Positions 46,001 to 57,674 are shown, counted from the stretch's first letter. The stretch: 64,000 bases of DNA from Haberlea rhodopensis (GCA_907163345.1 CAJQUN010000526.1:248001-312000); one strand, 5' to 3'. Numbers and translations are program-made. Notes: generated from the sequence alone by a model not told the origin.

Positions 46001-46220
46001 CAATCCTAATCCTTAATTTTGGTAAGTTGATTTTTGTACCGATAAACATTAATAGAGGAGAAAACAGAAGAGGTCGATTAATTTCTTCAGCCCAGGGCGG
46101 ATTCGAATCCTGGATCCGCCCTTAGGATACTACACGTATAGTGGAAGCTTTTGATAATTCAACTGCAAAATTTGTGTCAGTTGTAGTAGAATTTGAAAAT
46201 AACTCATTTTACAAACTCAC
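43031..46220. other. Unassigned AT-rich region left of the importin fragment
   Basis: I looked here for the fifth and later exons of the importin gene and saw none. Short GC-richer pieces at 44098-44160, 45395-45425 and 46080-46125 may be old short transposons. ORFs 45255-45458 and 45461-45721 have no recognisable domain. Confidence 0.45.
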
Positions 46221-47638
46221 TTGTATTTTCTGGAGATAATCCTTAGGACAAATAAAGCTCCATAAACTTGTTGGTCCTGCAAATGATGCTTCACCCAGTT
46301 AAGAAGAGTTGGCCATTGCTCTGGGTAGTCTGCATGTATGATCGTTCCCAAGCATTCTCCTAGCTGCGATCTGTTTATAAAAGAGATATCAAAAGTAAAA
46401 AAATTAAACAACTGTCATGATAAACTATTCAAATAACCAGGTAGCTTAGATGATTACCAAAAAAATTGCATATTGGATTTAAAAGAGAAATATTTAGAAA
46501 AACGATTCATCTCAGACTAGACTAACAAGCAGATCTGTACATTTTATCAAACAATAGTTGTTATCAAAGAGGATAAATTTGTCCAAAAGGGTAAATAAGA
46601 TATTACAATTTATTAATACCTCAAAAGCTGGGGGACTTGGGTGACAAAATTGAGAATATTCTGTCTTAAAACTTCCTTGCCACCTGGAAAACTCTTCAAT
46701 TGTTTACCTATCACCACGACACATGGGTCTTAATAGGTAATATTCAGGCTGGCTGATAAACCATAGAAATTTATAACACCTATATGCTTATAAATAATGA
46801 GTACATGTTCCTGCCAGTTCTAGAACTTCCACCATTGCCTATATAAAGTGAAGAATGCACTTATGACAGCTAGGAAACGAAAAAGTCCATTTAATATGTA
46901 AACAAAACTATTAGATACAACTACTCAACAAATCAGGTTTCCTCCATGACTAACAATCTCGTGAGTACGATTTTTTTTTAAATTCAGAAAAAATAAAATT
47001 TAAAAAAATAGGGTGTTTTAAAACGCCAAACGAGATAGCGGCCAATCATTCTTGAGCGGCCTCATGCACTGTAGGCGGCTAATCATTCTTCGGGGGTGTC
47101 ATCACGTGCCCCTCTATTTTTTTTAAACATTGATGCAGACTGCCTCTGTTTAATTTGAATTTTAATTTTTTAATATAATGATTGCATTAACATTAATATA
47201 CGTTAAAACTTAATTGCACTTAAGTTAAATTTTTAATATACATGTTTAAATATATAGTAATAAAATTGGAAAAAATAGAGGTGCCGTCAGTTAAATTAAC
47301 CCAGTGAGTACTGATATAGCGGGATTCTTACCGGGATCAAAAGCCCAGTTCTTGGCCACAAAATTCTTGAAATGAATGCTGGCTAATTGTCTAACAGCCA
47401 TATTGCAATCCCCATCTATTATGATATGCAGCACCCTCAGTACATGACCTGGCGTACACTGAAACTGAAAAACAATCAAGAATCTGTTTCAAGATTGTTC
47501 AAGAAACAAATAATATAAAACTTCGCAATACAAATGTTCAATGTTTACTTGATGGAGTCTTATTTCCGCATCTCTGCGTTCAATTTGATGGGGGCTAAGC
47601 GCACCTTCGAATGTGACACTCAGGCTCCGAAGATCCAT
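46221..47638 (-). pseudogene. SAD2/importin-7-like gene, exons 1-4 only (truncated)
   Basis: Four exons with good GT-AG borders and preserved frame: 47638-47549, 47464-47332, 46707-46620, 46370-46221 (461 nt, about 153 residues). Exon 1 starts MDLRSLSVTFEGALSPHQIE; exon 2 has VLRVLHIIIDGD and ASIHFKNFVAKNWAFDP; exon 3 EVLRQNILNFVTQVPQLL; exon 4 GECLGTIIHADYPEQWPTLL and YGALFVLRIISRKY with donor AA|GTGAGT. This is the importin-beta N-terminal (Ran-binding) domain of the plant SAD2/EMA1 and animal IPO7/IPO8 type, nuclear import receptors of about 1040 residues. The remaining ~85 percent is not found to the left, so the gene is probably cut off, though a very long intron cannot be excluded. No stop or frameshift is seen in the four exons. 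Confidence 0.8.
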
Positions 47639-48167
47639 TGCCTGGATATCCAGAAAAACGCGTGAAAAAAGAGTGAAAGAAGAAGGAGAAGTGTGCAGAA
47701 AGAATAAGGAGAAGTTGGCCAAAAGAGAGTTCAGTTATATAAAATTCTTGCCTTGTTTGTAAACGAGTTTCTACATTTATGCCATGCAAACTTGTAACGA
47801 ACTCTGAACTCCTGTAACTAACTAACTTCCAGGTATACATGTAAGTGCTCTCATTTTCTTCAACCGTATCACTCCATCGTATATTTCTTGAATCCTCTCA
47901 AAATTAAATATTTTCTCATTTTCACATACTCAATAGCAAAAGAGTAGTCATTCTACCTTCTTATATTTTTTTCAGCAGATTTATATACTTTTATATATAC
48001 ATATACAAAATTATGTTCTATTTTGGCACAATCGTTCCACGAATTTATGATGATGCACTCATCTCAATTTAAATTTCTAATGAAACGTCGCAATCTAGCA
48101 ATGTTTATATATAATATAATTATTTTAGAAAGTTTAATATAGATGAAAATATAATATTATATATATA
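47639..48167. other. Upstream region of the importin fragment
   Basis: AT-rich; would hold the promoter and 5' UTR of the minus-strand importin fragment. No TATA or other element can be assigned with confidence. Confidence 0.4.
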
Positions 48168-49170
48168 CTAGTTCTTCTTGCGCGGTGCTAGTGAGAACGT
48201 GATATTATCAGAAAAGCTGTCGTGCAAAAGCAAATACCTTAATTGTTGAGTTGAGGACAAGATTAATGAGGAAAATAATCACGGATCTAGGGGGAGAGAT
48301 GAAATGAGGGAGTACAATGAACTATTCTCAAGTTGATCTGTTGTGTTTGAATAAGAAAGAAAATAAAGTGATCTAGCATAAACTTAGCCCGTATTTATTG
48401 ACATTATGAAATATATATTACATAATGAAGGTTTAGTTTTTTTATGAAAAATTGTGTAGTGAGGTTATCTCTGTAAAGCAGCCAACCATATTCTGTTGAT
48501 TTGGTATTTACGTTGACAAAACTGGAATAAGTACTTACGCGCTTTAGGATGATGAAGTTCCATCACCTTAAGATGGTTGTATTTGATTGTATGAGTTAGT
48601 TGTATCAGCATCGAGATCACTATACAATGTATCGCCACATCTTCTTGTAGGACTGACTCATGTAGCTTTTGTCAAGAATAACACACCAAGAACAACAAAA
48701 ATATGCAAGTAAAATTTGAAGATTTATGATGTTATGAGACTACGTTTAGGACATGTAATATCATTGAAATTACCATGTTGCTGGGGACAAAATAAATTGA
48801 TCGCCTACAGCAACAGTTGGGATGAAGCACAAACCACCCACAGTAGTTGTTATCACAGATATCAAATTAATGTCATTGTTCTTGCAAACTGGAACGACGG
48901 CCCTTCTGTATTTGACAGAACATATGGAAGCAGCAGGCATGCAAGACGTTGGTCATAAACTTGGAGTAGCACCACACTGAAGCAACAGGAGTGCTAGACA
49001 TTGGTCATAAATGCTTTACACAACTTCATCTTTCCTGCTACAAGTTTTGTAATTACCGGTTTGTCTTGACAATTTCTAATATCATTTAAAAGCTGATTTG
49101 TATGTTTTAAGAACAACCTAAACTAATGTGTACACCAACCGAACACAATTTAGGTTGTTTGTACATAAGA

Positions 49171-49209
<39 letters not shown>

Positions 49210-50250
49210 TATTTTCTACATTTTCTTTGGACTGATGTTTTCCTTGAAAATTATTGGAATGATTTCATTTAGTTGGGCCTTTCTAGTTGGATTTATTTAT
49301 TGATTTTTTTGTTAATTGGGCGTTAATTATTAGATTGACCTTTTGCGAATCTTGAATTGGTGCACGATTTATATATCTTGTGGTGTACGATTTTGTTAAT
49401 ATTGTGATGTACTTTTTTAACTTGTCGTGCTCTATTTTTGAACCTTGTGGTACACTAGATTTTTAATCTTTTGGTGCACGACTTTTAACTTTTGGTGCAC
49501 GACTAGTTGGTGTGAACGATTTTCGAACCTTGTGGTGCACGAATTTTTAAGCTTGTGGTGCTCTTGATTTTTAACCTTGTGGTGCACTTGATTTTTAACC
49601 TTTGGTGTACGGAACGATGTGGTGCACGATTTTTGTGAAGGTTGTGCACTTGATTTTTTAATGAGGGTGCACGATTTTACACATTATGTTGTACGATTTT
49701 TTAACATGCTGCTCGATTTTTAACAATTGGGTGCACTATTTTTGTAAAGGTGGTTCACTTGAGTTTTGTAATGAGGGTGGACGATTTTTAAAATTGTGGT
49801 GCACGATTTTTTAATATGATGCCCGATTTTTTAACATGATGCATGCTTTTTTAAATTGGGTGAACGATGTTTATAAAGGTGGTGCACTTGATTTTTGTAA
49901 TGAGGGTGCACGATTTTAAAAATTGTGGTGCACGATATTTTAACATGTTGCTGCACAATTTTTGTAATTGGTTGTGTGATTTTTTATCAAGATGGTGCAC
50001 TTGATTTTTAATTGGGGGTTCACGATATTTAACGACTTTTTAACATGTTGGTGCACGATTATTAACATGGTGGTGCACGATTTTTGACATTGGATGCACT
50101 AAAATTGGTTTTGATGCATGATTACGGCCTGTGGTGAACGTTTTTGGCAAAAAAATTCAAAATTTTGCAATGCACGTGCTACAGTAATTTTTGTACAAGT
50201 GCTATAGTGATTTTGTGCTACAAAGTCCGCGCGAGGGTTATTAATATCAT
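48168..50250 (-). mobile_element. Possible non-autonomous Helitron
   Basis: The minus strand ends in CACCGCGCAAGAAGAACTAG followed by T (48171-48168), like Helitron 3' ends (GC-rich segment, short spacer, CTAG, insertion before T). At about 50220-50250 the minus strand has TAATAACCCTCGCGCGGAC, similar to the start of some plant Helitrons. A clear terminal TC and a stable hairpin were not seen, and there is no helicase. The interval includes the GTGCAC minisatellite (49360-50130) and a (TA)n tract (49168-49203). Confidence 0.3.
49360..50130. repeat. GTGCAC minisatellite-like region (second)
   Basis: Degenerate 25-45-bp units built on GGTGCACGATTTTTAACATG and GGTGCACTTGATTTTTAA. The second form resembles 'ggtgcacttaattttaacag' in the tandem array at 8080 and 20760. 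Not coding. Confidence 0.75.
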
Positions 50251-50536
50251 TTTAACATGAAATAGACTTAAATGCATTGCTTTTTTTGGTAGACTATAAT
50301 GAATTGTTGTCTACCAAATGGTACTGGCTTGCAATTATCCCGAATTTAATTATTGATTTTTTGTTAATTGCATTCATGATTAGATTGACCTTTTGGGTAT
50401 CTTGAATTGAGTTTATTTGAAGGTACAAGACAGATGGGTTTTTTTTGTAGTGGTAAGTCATTATCACTTGTTTCGAATTTCTTGGTTTTGTTAATTGATA
50501 TTCAAAAAGGGGAATTTTGGCAAATGACTTTAAAAC

Positions 50537-50599
50537 AATTTTTTTTTTTAAGAAAATGACCTCCCAAGGTATAAAGGAGGTCATTTTCTTAAAAAAATT
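50537..50599. repeat. Strong inverted repeat (hairpin)
   Basis: Arms of about 24 bp (TTTAAGAAAATGACCTCC at 50547-50564 and its complement GGAGGTCATTTTCTTAAA at 50576-50593, extended by T and A runs) around an 11-base loop. It may be the core of a small foldback element or a small-RNA hairpin; no wider similarity is evident. Confidence 0.7.
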
Positions 50600-51549
50600 T
50601 GCTTTAATATCAATTTCCAAAACACCTTCAAAAAGTTGGTATTTAATTTGATAATCTTTTAGCCATTTAATTGGATTTTATTACATATATCCAATGCGCT
50701 TTTCTATTAAATGTTTCTTTGATTTGAGAGGATCTAATAAGACATATTGAGTAATTCCATTAAATTGGTGAATACATTTTGAAATGACAAATTTTAACAT
50801 ACGATTTTCAAATTTAGTTGATGTATGAATTTACTTTAGAATTAGTGTCAGTGAATCATACCTATATTGGACGAATGTGAACACTTACTCTAATCAAACT
50901 AGTAAAGTTCATAACCTTAAAAAAACTATTAAAAATACAAAAAAGGACAACTATTTGTTTAAATTCAAAAGTATTCAATCAAATTAAATAAAAAAATATT
51001 TAAAAAAATATATTTTTTATATAAATAATCTCTATATAGAAAATTATATTTTAAACGTAGGCAACACATGCTCTAATGATCTAGTCATAATATTAAGCAA
51101 AATTTTAATTTTCAGCATATTAGAACAAGATTTTTTGAATTTTAAAAATATTACTCAACATTTAAATGTAAATATCTACATTAAATGATGATATAGTATC
51201 TTTTGTTAGCAATGATAAAATATGTTAAAATGTATTAAATTTAACTGATGATATAGTAGTAGGAGATAAAATACAATGACATACCTCACGTAATGAAATA
51301 AATGTTTGATTGATATTATGTAAAGAATCGAGTTCAAGCAGAGTATACAAAAAAGGTGATAACAATATTCATTTTACCCGTATGAGTTAAAATTCTGTTG
51401 ATGAGAGCTTCACTTTCTCCAACGACAGGAAGATTATTCACATTCACCTTTGACACAGTCGGCTCCTTCAACTACCAAACATAGCAAGCAAAATGAATAA
51501 GGATTGTTAGCTCCTAGGGCGCAGATCAATCATTGATCTTAAATATTCT
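50600..51549. other. Unassigned AT-rich region
   Basis: No gene or element recognised. Confidence 0.45.
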
Positions 51550-51713
51550 GCACCTAAGGCAAAATTTGAAGTAATTGACGTGATAAGTAAAGTTAAGATT
51601 AAAAAGTTGTGAAATGATTGTAAAATTAATATATGATAAGTTATATGATGTTTGATTGGAGGATAAGATGTGTGATATGATTATTGTTTGGTATAATGAA
51701 TAAAATTATCCCT

Positions 51714-52387
51714 AGCACTATAATAATAATAATAAAATATAATAATAATAATAATATATATATAAATAATATATATAGATAGGTATTTCTTTTAGTATAT
51801 ATAGATATAATATAATAATAATAATAAATAAAATAATATATATATAATAATATATATACGTGTATATATTATTTGCATATATAATAATAATAATAACAAC
51901 AACAATAATGTAAATATATATAATATATATAAATTATTATATTAATAATACTAATAATAATATTTTTTATTACATAACTAAAATATAATAATAATAAAAT
52001 ATATATATATATATATATTATTAATAATAATATATAATTACATTAATAATATGTATATACAGATATACGTATATATATGTGGCAAATAATAATATAATAA
52101 TACTATATATATATATAAATTCTTATATTAATAATATATAATAATTATTTTTATTATTTCATAATAATTATATAATATAATAATCATAAATATATTAATT
52201 ATTATAATAATAATATATATATATATATATATATATATGATATTAACGTATATATATGAATATATATTATATATGTTGGAATGTAATTTGTAAGCTTTCA
52301 TTTTCCAATAATTTTGAGAATGCTAAAAAATTAAAAATTGTTCCTTCCTTTTCGATTATATGTTTTGTATTATTATTATTGTTATTA

Positions 52388-52434
<47 letters not shown>

Positions 52435-52851
52435 ATATATATAACTATATTTTTATTATTATAATTATAATTATTATATATATATATATTTATATATTAT
52501 TATCTATACAGACACCCACATATATATTGTTATTATTATTATTTTGTTATATATATTATATCTTATTATTTATTATTACTATATAATTATAATTAGTATA
52601 TAATTATTATAGTATTATAATTATTTTATTAATATTATTATATATTATTGTTATTATTATATATTAATTATTATTATCATTATCATATTTTATTATTATA
52701 TATATTATTATTATTTATGTTTTTGTTTTACATATATTATTTATTTATTTTTAGTTAATACTATTTTATACTTATTATTATTATATGATTATTATGTATT
52801 ATTAATATATAATTATATTAATAAAAAAATATTAAATTATTATTATGATAA
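51714..52851. repeat. TAA/TA-rich then TTA-rich low-complexity block
   Basis: Mostly (TAA)n, (TA)n and (ATA)n to about 52260, then (TTA)n, including more than a dozen tandem TTA units at about 52391-52433. The open frame at 52338-52586 is a translation of this repeat, not a gene. Confidence 0.9.
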
Positions 52852-52856
52852 TACTG

Positions 52857-54924
52857 TGTGATATCCCCGAAATGGTTAATTGCATTTGGGCATTAATTAC
52901 GATTATTATGATTAATTATGTGGTAATTAATTATGTGTTGGAATTTATTTACCTTATGGAAATGCATGGTCATGTGGATAGGGTGACCCGGGGTTGCATT
53001 TCAGGGTGCATGTGGTGCATGTTGGGTAAATATTATTGGAAACATGATTTATTTGCCATTGGTAGCAATTGATTAGAAATCATGTGTTTAATTGATATTT
53101 GGTGCATTATGAGTAAATGCTTTGAAAATTATCATGTTGGGGTGTTTTATACACCATGGAATTACTTTGGTATGCATTTTAATTAAACCAACACCTTTTA
53201 TTACCCCAACCCCACCATCCACTCTCACTTTTTAACTTTACCAAAACAACACCCAAACCCTTCCTTTCCCTTCCCATTTTCGAGCTTGAGCTCAAGGGTG
53301 AAGAGGAGTCCTTGTAAAATCTAGTTTTGTGGAGATTGTTGGGTGATTTGAGATCCCCAAGAGGTATGGGTACCTCATGGTTATTTTTGTAAGGTTTTGT
53401 TTAAGTTTGATATGGTTTGAGGGATTTTAAAATGGGTTTGTGTTGGGTTGTGGTGGTTTTGGTATTATTTTTGGTGGATGTTAAATATGAGTTTATATAG
53501 ATGTTTATTGTTGGTTTGAGTTGTTGGGTTTGGTTGATGTTGGTGTATGTGGGTGTGTATGAGTTGGGGTTGAAGATGGGTGAATAGTGCCCAAACCCCG
53601 CATGCCCAGAGCTCGGCGATCGATCGGCGCCTTCTCGCGATCGATCGCGAGCAGCAGAGCTGGAGGCAGTGCACTTCAGCCATCGATCGCGAGTTTGGCG
53701 CGATCGATCGGCGAGGCCGCGATCGATCGGCGCTAACTCAGCGATCGATCGCGGATTGCTCAATTTTGTTGCCCGAGACAGTGAGGTCTCGCGATCGATC
53801 GGGGCCTTCTGGCGATCGATCGCGAGACACCAAAAATGGTGTTTTTGGTTATTTTTGTGGGATTTTTGGTATTGGACTATTATTGGGTTCTAATATTGGT
53901 ATTTGTGAATATGTAGAACCAACCCAGGTGGTAACGCAGCCAAGGAATTGAAGTCCTACCATATTTCCACTTTTGGAAAGGTACGTAGTGGACGTACGGG
54001 CACCCCAACGGTACATGTATCTTATATACTTATTGTTTATGCATTGTGGATGCAAGTATATATGTGGTTTTGCATAGTGGATGCAAATACATGTTATGCA
54101 TGATGTTTATAGATGCATATGATTATTGGTGCATATCCCATGAGTCGTGGTCATCCCTTGATGATTTTAATGCTTGCCGCTATTTGGTTTGGTTCCGCTA
54201 AATGTGAAGCGAGGGGTGGGAGCGCCGCATGTCACATTTGAGCGTGGTTATCATATAGGACGAGGAAAGGGTATTTGCCGCTCAATGAGAGGCGAGGGGT
54301 GGGAGTCCCGCAGTCCATTGAAGCGAGGTTATCCTATGCCGTCTATATGTAAATAAGCGAGGGGCATTAAAATACATTGTGATGGACAGACTAGGGATTG
54401 GTGATCAGTATTTGGTATTAATGAAATGGTATATGTTCATGACATGATTAGACCATAAAAAAAATAATCTATTGATTATACTCATGAGTTATGGTACAGG
54501 GACAACCAAACGGGAAGCGTTTGAAATGCACGGGGAAACAAGAAGTGTTTCATTTTGATTTTGCATTTACGCTTTATCTTCATATTGTGTTGAATATGAA
54601 TGATTATTATTGCTCATGTTTGGGGGTTGTCCTTGTAGGTACCTTTTTGGCATGATAGAAGGGCTTGAACGGGTTGAGGTGGTGAGCTTGAGGATGCTTT
54701 TGTGAATTGAAGGACATGATTATTTTTGGATAGTATATACTCTAGGAGTAGTATAAAACTATAATTGAACATTCATTGATTGGAATGTAATTAATCCATT
54801 TGGTAGTCCTTATTTTGGCATGTAATGCTTAAGCTCATAGACTCAACACGTTATTTCTCACTCTGATCATTTATATTAGCTCTATTATGCCTTGATTCCG
54901 CACTTAAGGATTAGGGTCCTTACA
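52857..54924 (+). repeat. Solo LTR of a Tekay/Del chromovirus
   Basis: 2068 bp, TGTGATATCCCC to GGGTCCTTACA, with TACTG on both sides (52852-52856 and 54925-54929). There is no internal region, so the rest was lost by LTR-LTR recombination. Landmarks shared with the LTRs at 34065 and 40929 include the start CCCCGAAATG and 'actctaggagtagtat' near 54730. Carries an eight-site palindrome array (53617-53822). Frames such as 53580-53951 are palindrome by-products. Confidence 0.88.
53617..53822. promoter_or_regulatory. Paired CGATCGATCG palindrome array in solo LTR
   Basis: Sites start at 53617, 53638, 53680, 53701, 53720, 53742, 53792 and 53813; spacings 21, 42, 21, 19, 22, 50, 21 bp. Seven are perfect; the third reads CCATCGATCG. 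Read backwards, the spacing nearly equals that of the unrelated gag-pro LTR at 8488. Confidence 0.6.
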
Positions 54925-55105
54925 TACTGAGGCCGTTTTAGATATTATACCAAACAATAAATTTTATCAACCATCTTATCCTCCAACCAAACACTATATA
55001 ACTTATCACACATTATTTATACAATCATTTCATAATTTTTAATCTTTACATTATTTATCCTCTCATTCAAACCAAACTGTACCTAAGCCTAATTCGATTG
55101 ATTAT

Positions 55106-55596
55106 TCTGGTTTGAATTTTTTAAAACTTGTTTAGAAGCCATGTTAACTGCATTGAATTAGATAATTTGAACACAAATTATATATTATTAACCAAAAAAT
55201 ATATTGGAATTATGTACGCCGTGGCAGTAGAGTCAGTGTCGGATGTATTAACGGGCAAAGGGGGACAAGTGACCACCCTTGCTCAAAAAAAACTTGTCTA
55301 AGTGCCCACACTACTGTCGAGTCGTAGAGATTGGCCATGGATAATAACTATGAGGAGAATTTACTAAAATTTTAGCATCTTCTAATATAATAGGACCATC
55401 AATAATCTCCATTACGAAAGAACACAATAATGAATAATCTAGCATAGAATCGCTTAAATTTCATAAAACAAATACAATGAATCTGCTGACCAACCCCTAA
55501 CTAAACCACCCTCCTTTTTTCTCCAAATAAGGTGTAAAAATATCATTTGTGCTCTTTGTTGCAGGGATTTCAAAAGAAGAATGAGGTGGTAAAAAA
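55106..55596. other. Spacer downstream of the lipid-transfer gene
   Basis: AT-rich; would hold the 3' UTR of the minus-strand gene near its right end. No other feature recognised. Confidence 0.45.
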
Positions 55597-56558
55597 TCAA
55601 GCCATGTTGAAAGTTGAAACATAAGATGCTACGAACACGGCAAGAAACATCATGGGAACAGCCAACTTCATGGAAGCTGCATCCGAAGAGCCATCTGATC
55701 CAGCTGATGGCACTGTTTTAGATATACCCCCACATCATATAGCAAAATTAAGGTGTTTTATCTATAAAAAAAAATATATGGATATACAGATAAAGAATGT
55801 CAAAATAAAATTATCATTAATTGAATAAAGAATTGCCTACAATTCACTCGTTGAACATGCTTTTTGTAAGAATTTTGTATGTTGTAGTATGATTAACATT
55901 TGGAAGAGAAGTGTGTATACCTGAAGAAGGGTTTGTCTTAGGCGAATTTGGTGTTGTTGGGGAGCCATATGGAGAAGCAGCTGCAAATTCAACAAGGCAT
56001 CAACTTAAAGCTCAATCAAACCCGCGGAAAATCGAACTTTTCGACCACGCTTTTACGGGTTTCGCATCCCATTTATATCGTATCAAAATGGGAACGTTAC
56101 CATAATGTTTGAGACCATTATAATGGTGAAAACAACCAGCATATGACGAACACATTGACTACGGCTATTGTATGTAAACAAATATCTTAAAAATTGAGTG
56201 AAAATCTCATAAATATCTTTCACAGTAACTTCTTACCATTGCATCGGCTAGCAGGTGGAGTCTGAACTTTACATGCCTTAGGCAGATCTAAAGCTTGGGT
56301 CTGATTAATGTTCAGACCGAAGTTTGAGCCTCCACCATTAAGCACCTGGCACAAGCACTGTGGTTGGGTCCGGACAACGGTGTCAAGCTGTGTGCAGCAG
56401 GCGACAGGCAGGGAGGAGGAGTTTCCGGTGATGTAGTTCAGGCAAGGTGACAGGCTAATGATAATTTTAGTGCAGTCGTTCGATTGCGCGATGACACCAG
56501 ACCAAAGAATGGGTACAAGAATCATGGTTAAGGTTATTGTAAGTTTTTGGTGTGCCAT
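55597..56558 (-). CDS. GPI-anchored non-specific lipid-transfer protein (LTPG-like)
   Basis: A complete three-exon gene: 56558-56237, 55980-55921 and 55712-55597, both introns GT-AG and in phase 1, giving 165 residues. It has an N-terminal signal peptide (MAHQKLTITLTMILVPILWS, cleavage near AQS). The eight-cysteine lipid-transfer fold is at about residues 29-105 with C...C...CC...CLC...C...C spacing (SPCLNYITG, ACCTQL, QCLCQVLNGG, LPKACKVQ, SRCNG). Exon 2 encodes a Ser/Pro/Thr-rich linker (ASPYGSPTTPNSPKT). Exon 3 encodes a small-residue GPI site (GSSDAAS) and a hydrophobic tail ending NMA. Such proteins carry lipids or wax precursors at the outer plasma membrane and cell wall. It is the only intact host gene in the window. 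Alternative names: xylogen-like or AtLTPG type. Confidence 0.9.
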
Positions 56559-56720
56559 ATTTGAATTCTTGATGGTAATGTTTTTGAAATGGTTAAAATT
56601 TGGTGTTCTATTGAGGATTTTGGTTGTGTTTTGCAGGTTTTTTGGGAAGATTTATAACGGTAAGATTTAGTTAGTCAACTGCATTTTTTTGTTTGTTTTT
56701 GGTTACCTACTTTTTTCTAG

Positions 56721-56731
56721 TTTATATATAT
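56721..56731 (-). promoter_or_regulatory. Probable TATA box of the lipid-transfer gene
   Basis: The minus strand reads ATATATATAAA, 163 bases upstream of the ATG at 56558, a plausible distance for a plant 5' UTR. The flanking sequence has no competing gene. Confidence 0.5.
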
Positions 56732-57521
56732 GAAGTCTTTGGTATTTTTATTTCTTTTTATAAGATGGGTCTTCTCACGTTTTAATTTGGAGCAACTATG
56801 TCTATACTTATAATAATTAAGCAATATGTTGACACATAGCTTAGTAGCTAGTATTGTGGTTGACCTACTTCTATGTGATTTAACTAAAAATGTTGATCAG
56901 GGAAGTTACAATTTAATATGAATATTGAGTACAAGCCTCGAAGGTGATTGGAAAATCATGCAAATTGTATAAAAAAAATTAACTTAATAAAGTACGGGCG
57001 TTTCATGCATCGAGTCTGTCCTTTGTTTTTATATAACGAGAATTCTAGTTAAAGTTATAGGACATATGTCTGATTTCATACTGTCAAATTTGAAAATAGT
57101 TTCACATCACTCTTAGGATTGTTAATACTCCATGACGTGAATTGTAGGCCAGGTCTAAGCCCTTGGCTCATTGGGTCACTCATATTTTATGAAGGATCAC
57201 GTGTCGTATGTTGGGATGAGTCATTAGAATCCCGTTAAAATAGGAATTAGAATATATCAAATCCCACAATTGAAGAGATTTGATAGTAGCAATATTTTCG
57301 GTTAGAAAGTGTTCCTAAGCAATAATGAGTATATCGTGCGCGCACACACACCCGGAGTTCATCAACATTGAAAAAACCATGTCACATCAACATCAAGATT
57401 TCACTGCATTATATGTCGATGACCTTTTGTGACTTCTAACTAAAGGCGAACAGCCGGCATTACAAGCAAATAGAGAGGTATCAAAGGATACCTGCTGCAT
57501 ATAGCTTCGCTGACACCAAAA
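56732..57521. other. Unassigned spacer
   Basis: Contains a short GCGCGCACACACAC run near 57340 but no gene or element end was recognised. Confidence 0.45.
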
Positions 57522-57634
57522 TGTTAGCGAAATAGAATCCGTAAACTTGGTAACTTGTATCTATAAATATTGTAAATTATGAAAGTGAAAATTGATTTTG
57601 AATAAAGATGAATAAAGACCTACATGGTTTGACA
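57522..57634 (+). repeat. Probable short 5' LTR of the copia element
   Basis: 113 bp between TG and CA next to the primer site, with a TATA-like and a polyadenylation-like signal. There is no partner LTR, so the left edge is a best guess. Confidence 0.45.
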
Positions 57635-57674
57635 TGGTATCAGAGCATAGTTTGAGGTCCGCTGATAAAAAACC

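Larger units (their letters stand above)
51550..55105. mobile_element. Large terminal-inverted-repeat element with TAA/TTA core
   Basis: The left terminal region (about 51550-51697) and the right one (about 54944-55105) are long imperfect inverted repeats of ~150 bp; for example 'gaggataagatgtgtgat' at 51659 corresponds to the complement of 'accatcttatcctcc' near 54972. Between them is ~1.1 kb of TAA/TA-rich then TTA-rich DNA (51714-52851), itself roughly inverted about 52300, so the element could form a long hairpin. A solo Tekay LTR (52857-54924) is inserted just inside the right repeat. No transposase is present. The class (MITE-like foldback) is inference. Confidence 0.6.

Noticed and set aside
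46080..46125. tRNA or SINE B-box (GGATTCGAATCC)
   Set aside because: There is no A box, acceptor stem or clover-leaf around it, and no poly-A tail at a fitting place.
48716..48958. Possible captured gene piece in the Helitron-like interval
   Set aside because: No domain could be recognised in any frame.
52338..52586. Tyr/Ile-rich open frame
   Set aside because: It is a translation of TTA repeats in the low-complexity core.
53580..53951. Arg/Ser/Asp-rich open frames on both strands
   Set aside because: They result from CGATCGATCG repeats in the solo LTR; CGAT-type repeats stay open in several frames.
55911..56105. Plus-strand ORF overlapping exon 2 of the lipid-transfer gene
   Set aside because: It is the antisense of a well-supported exon and intron on the minus strand.
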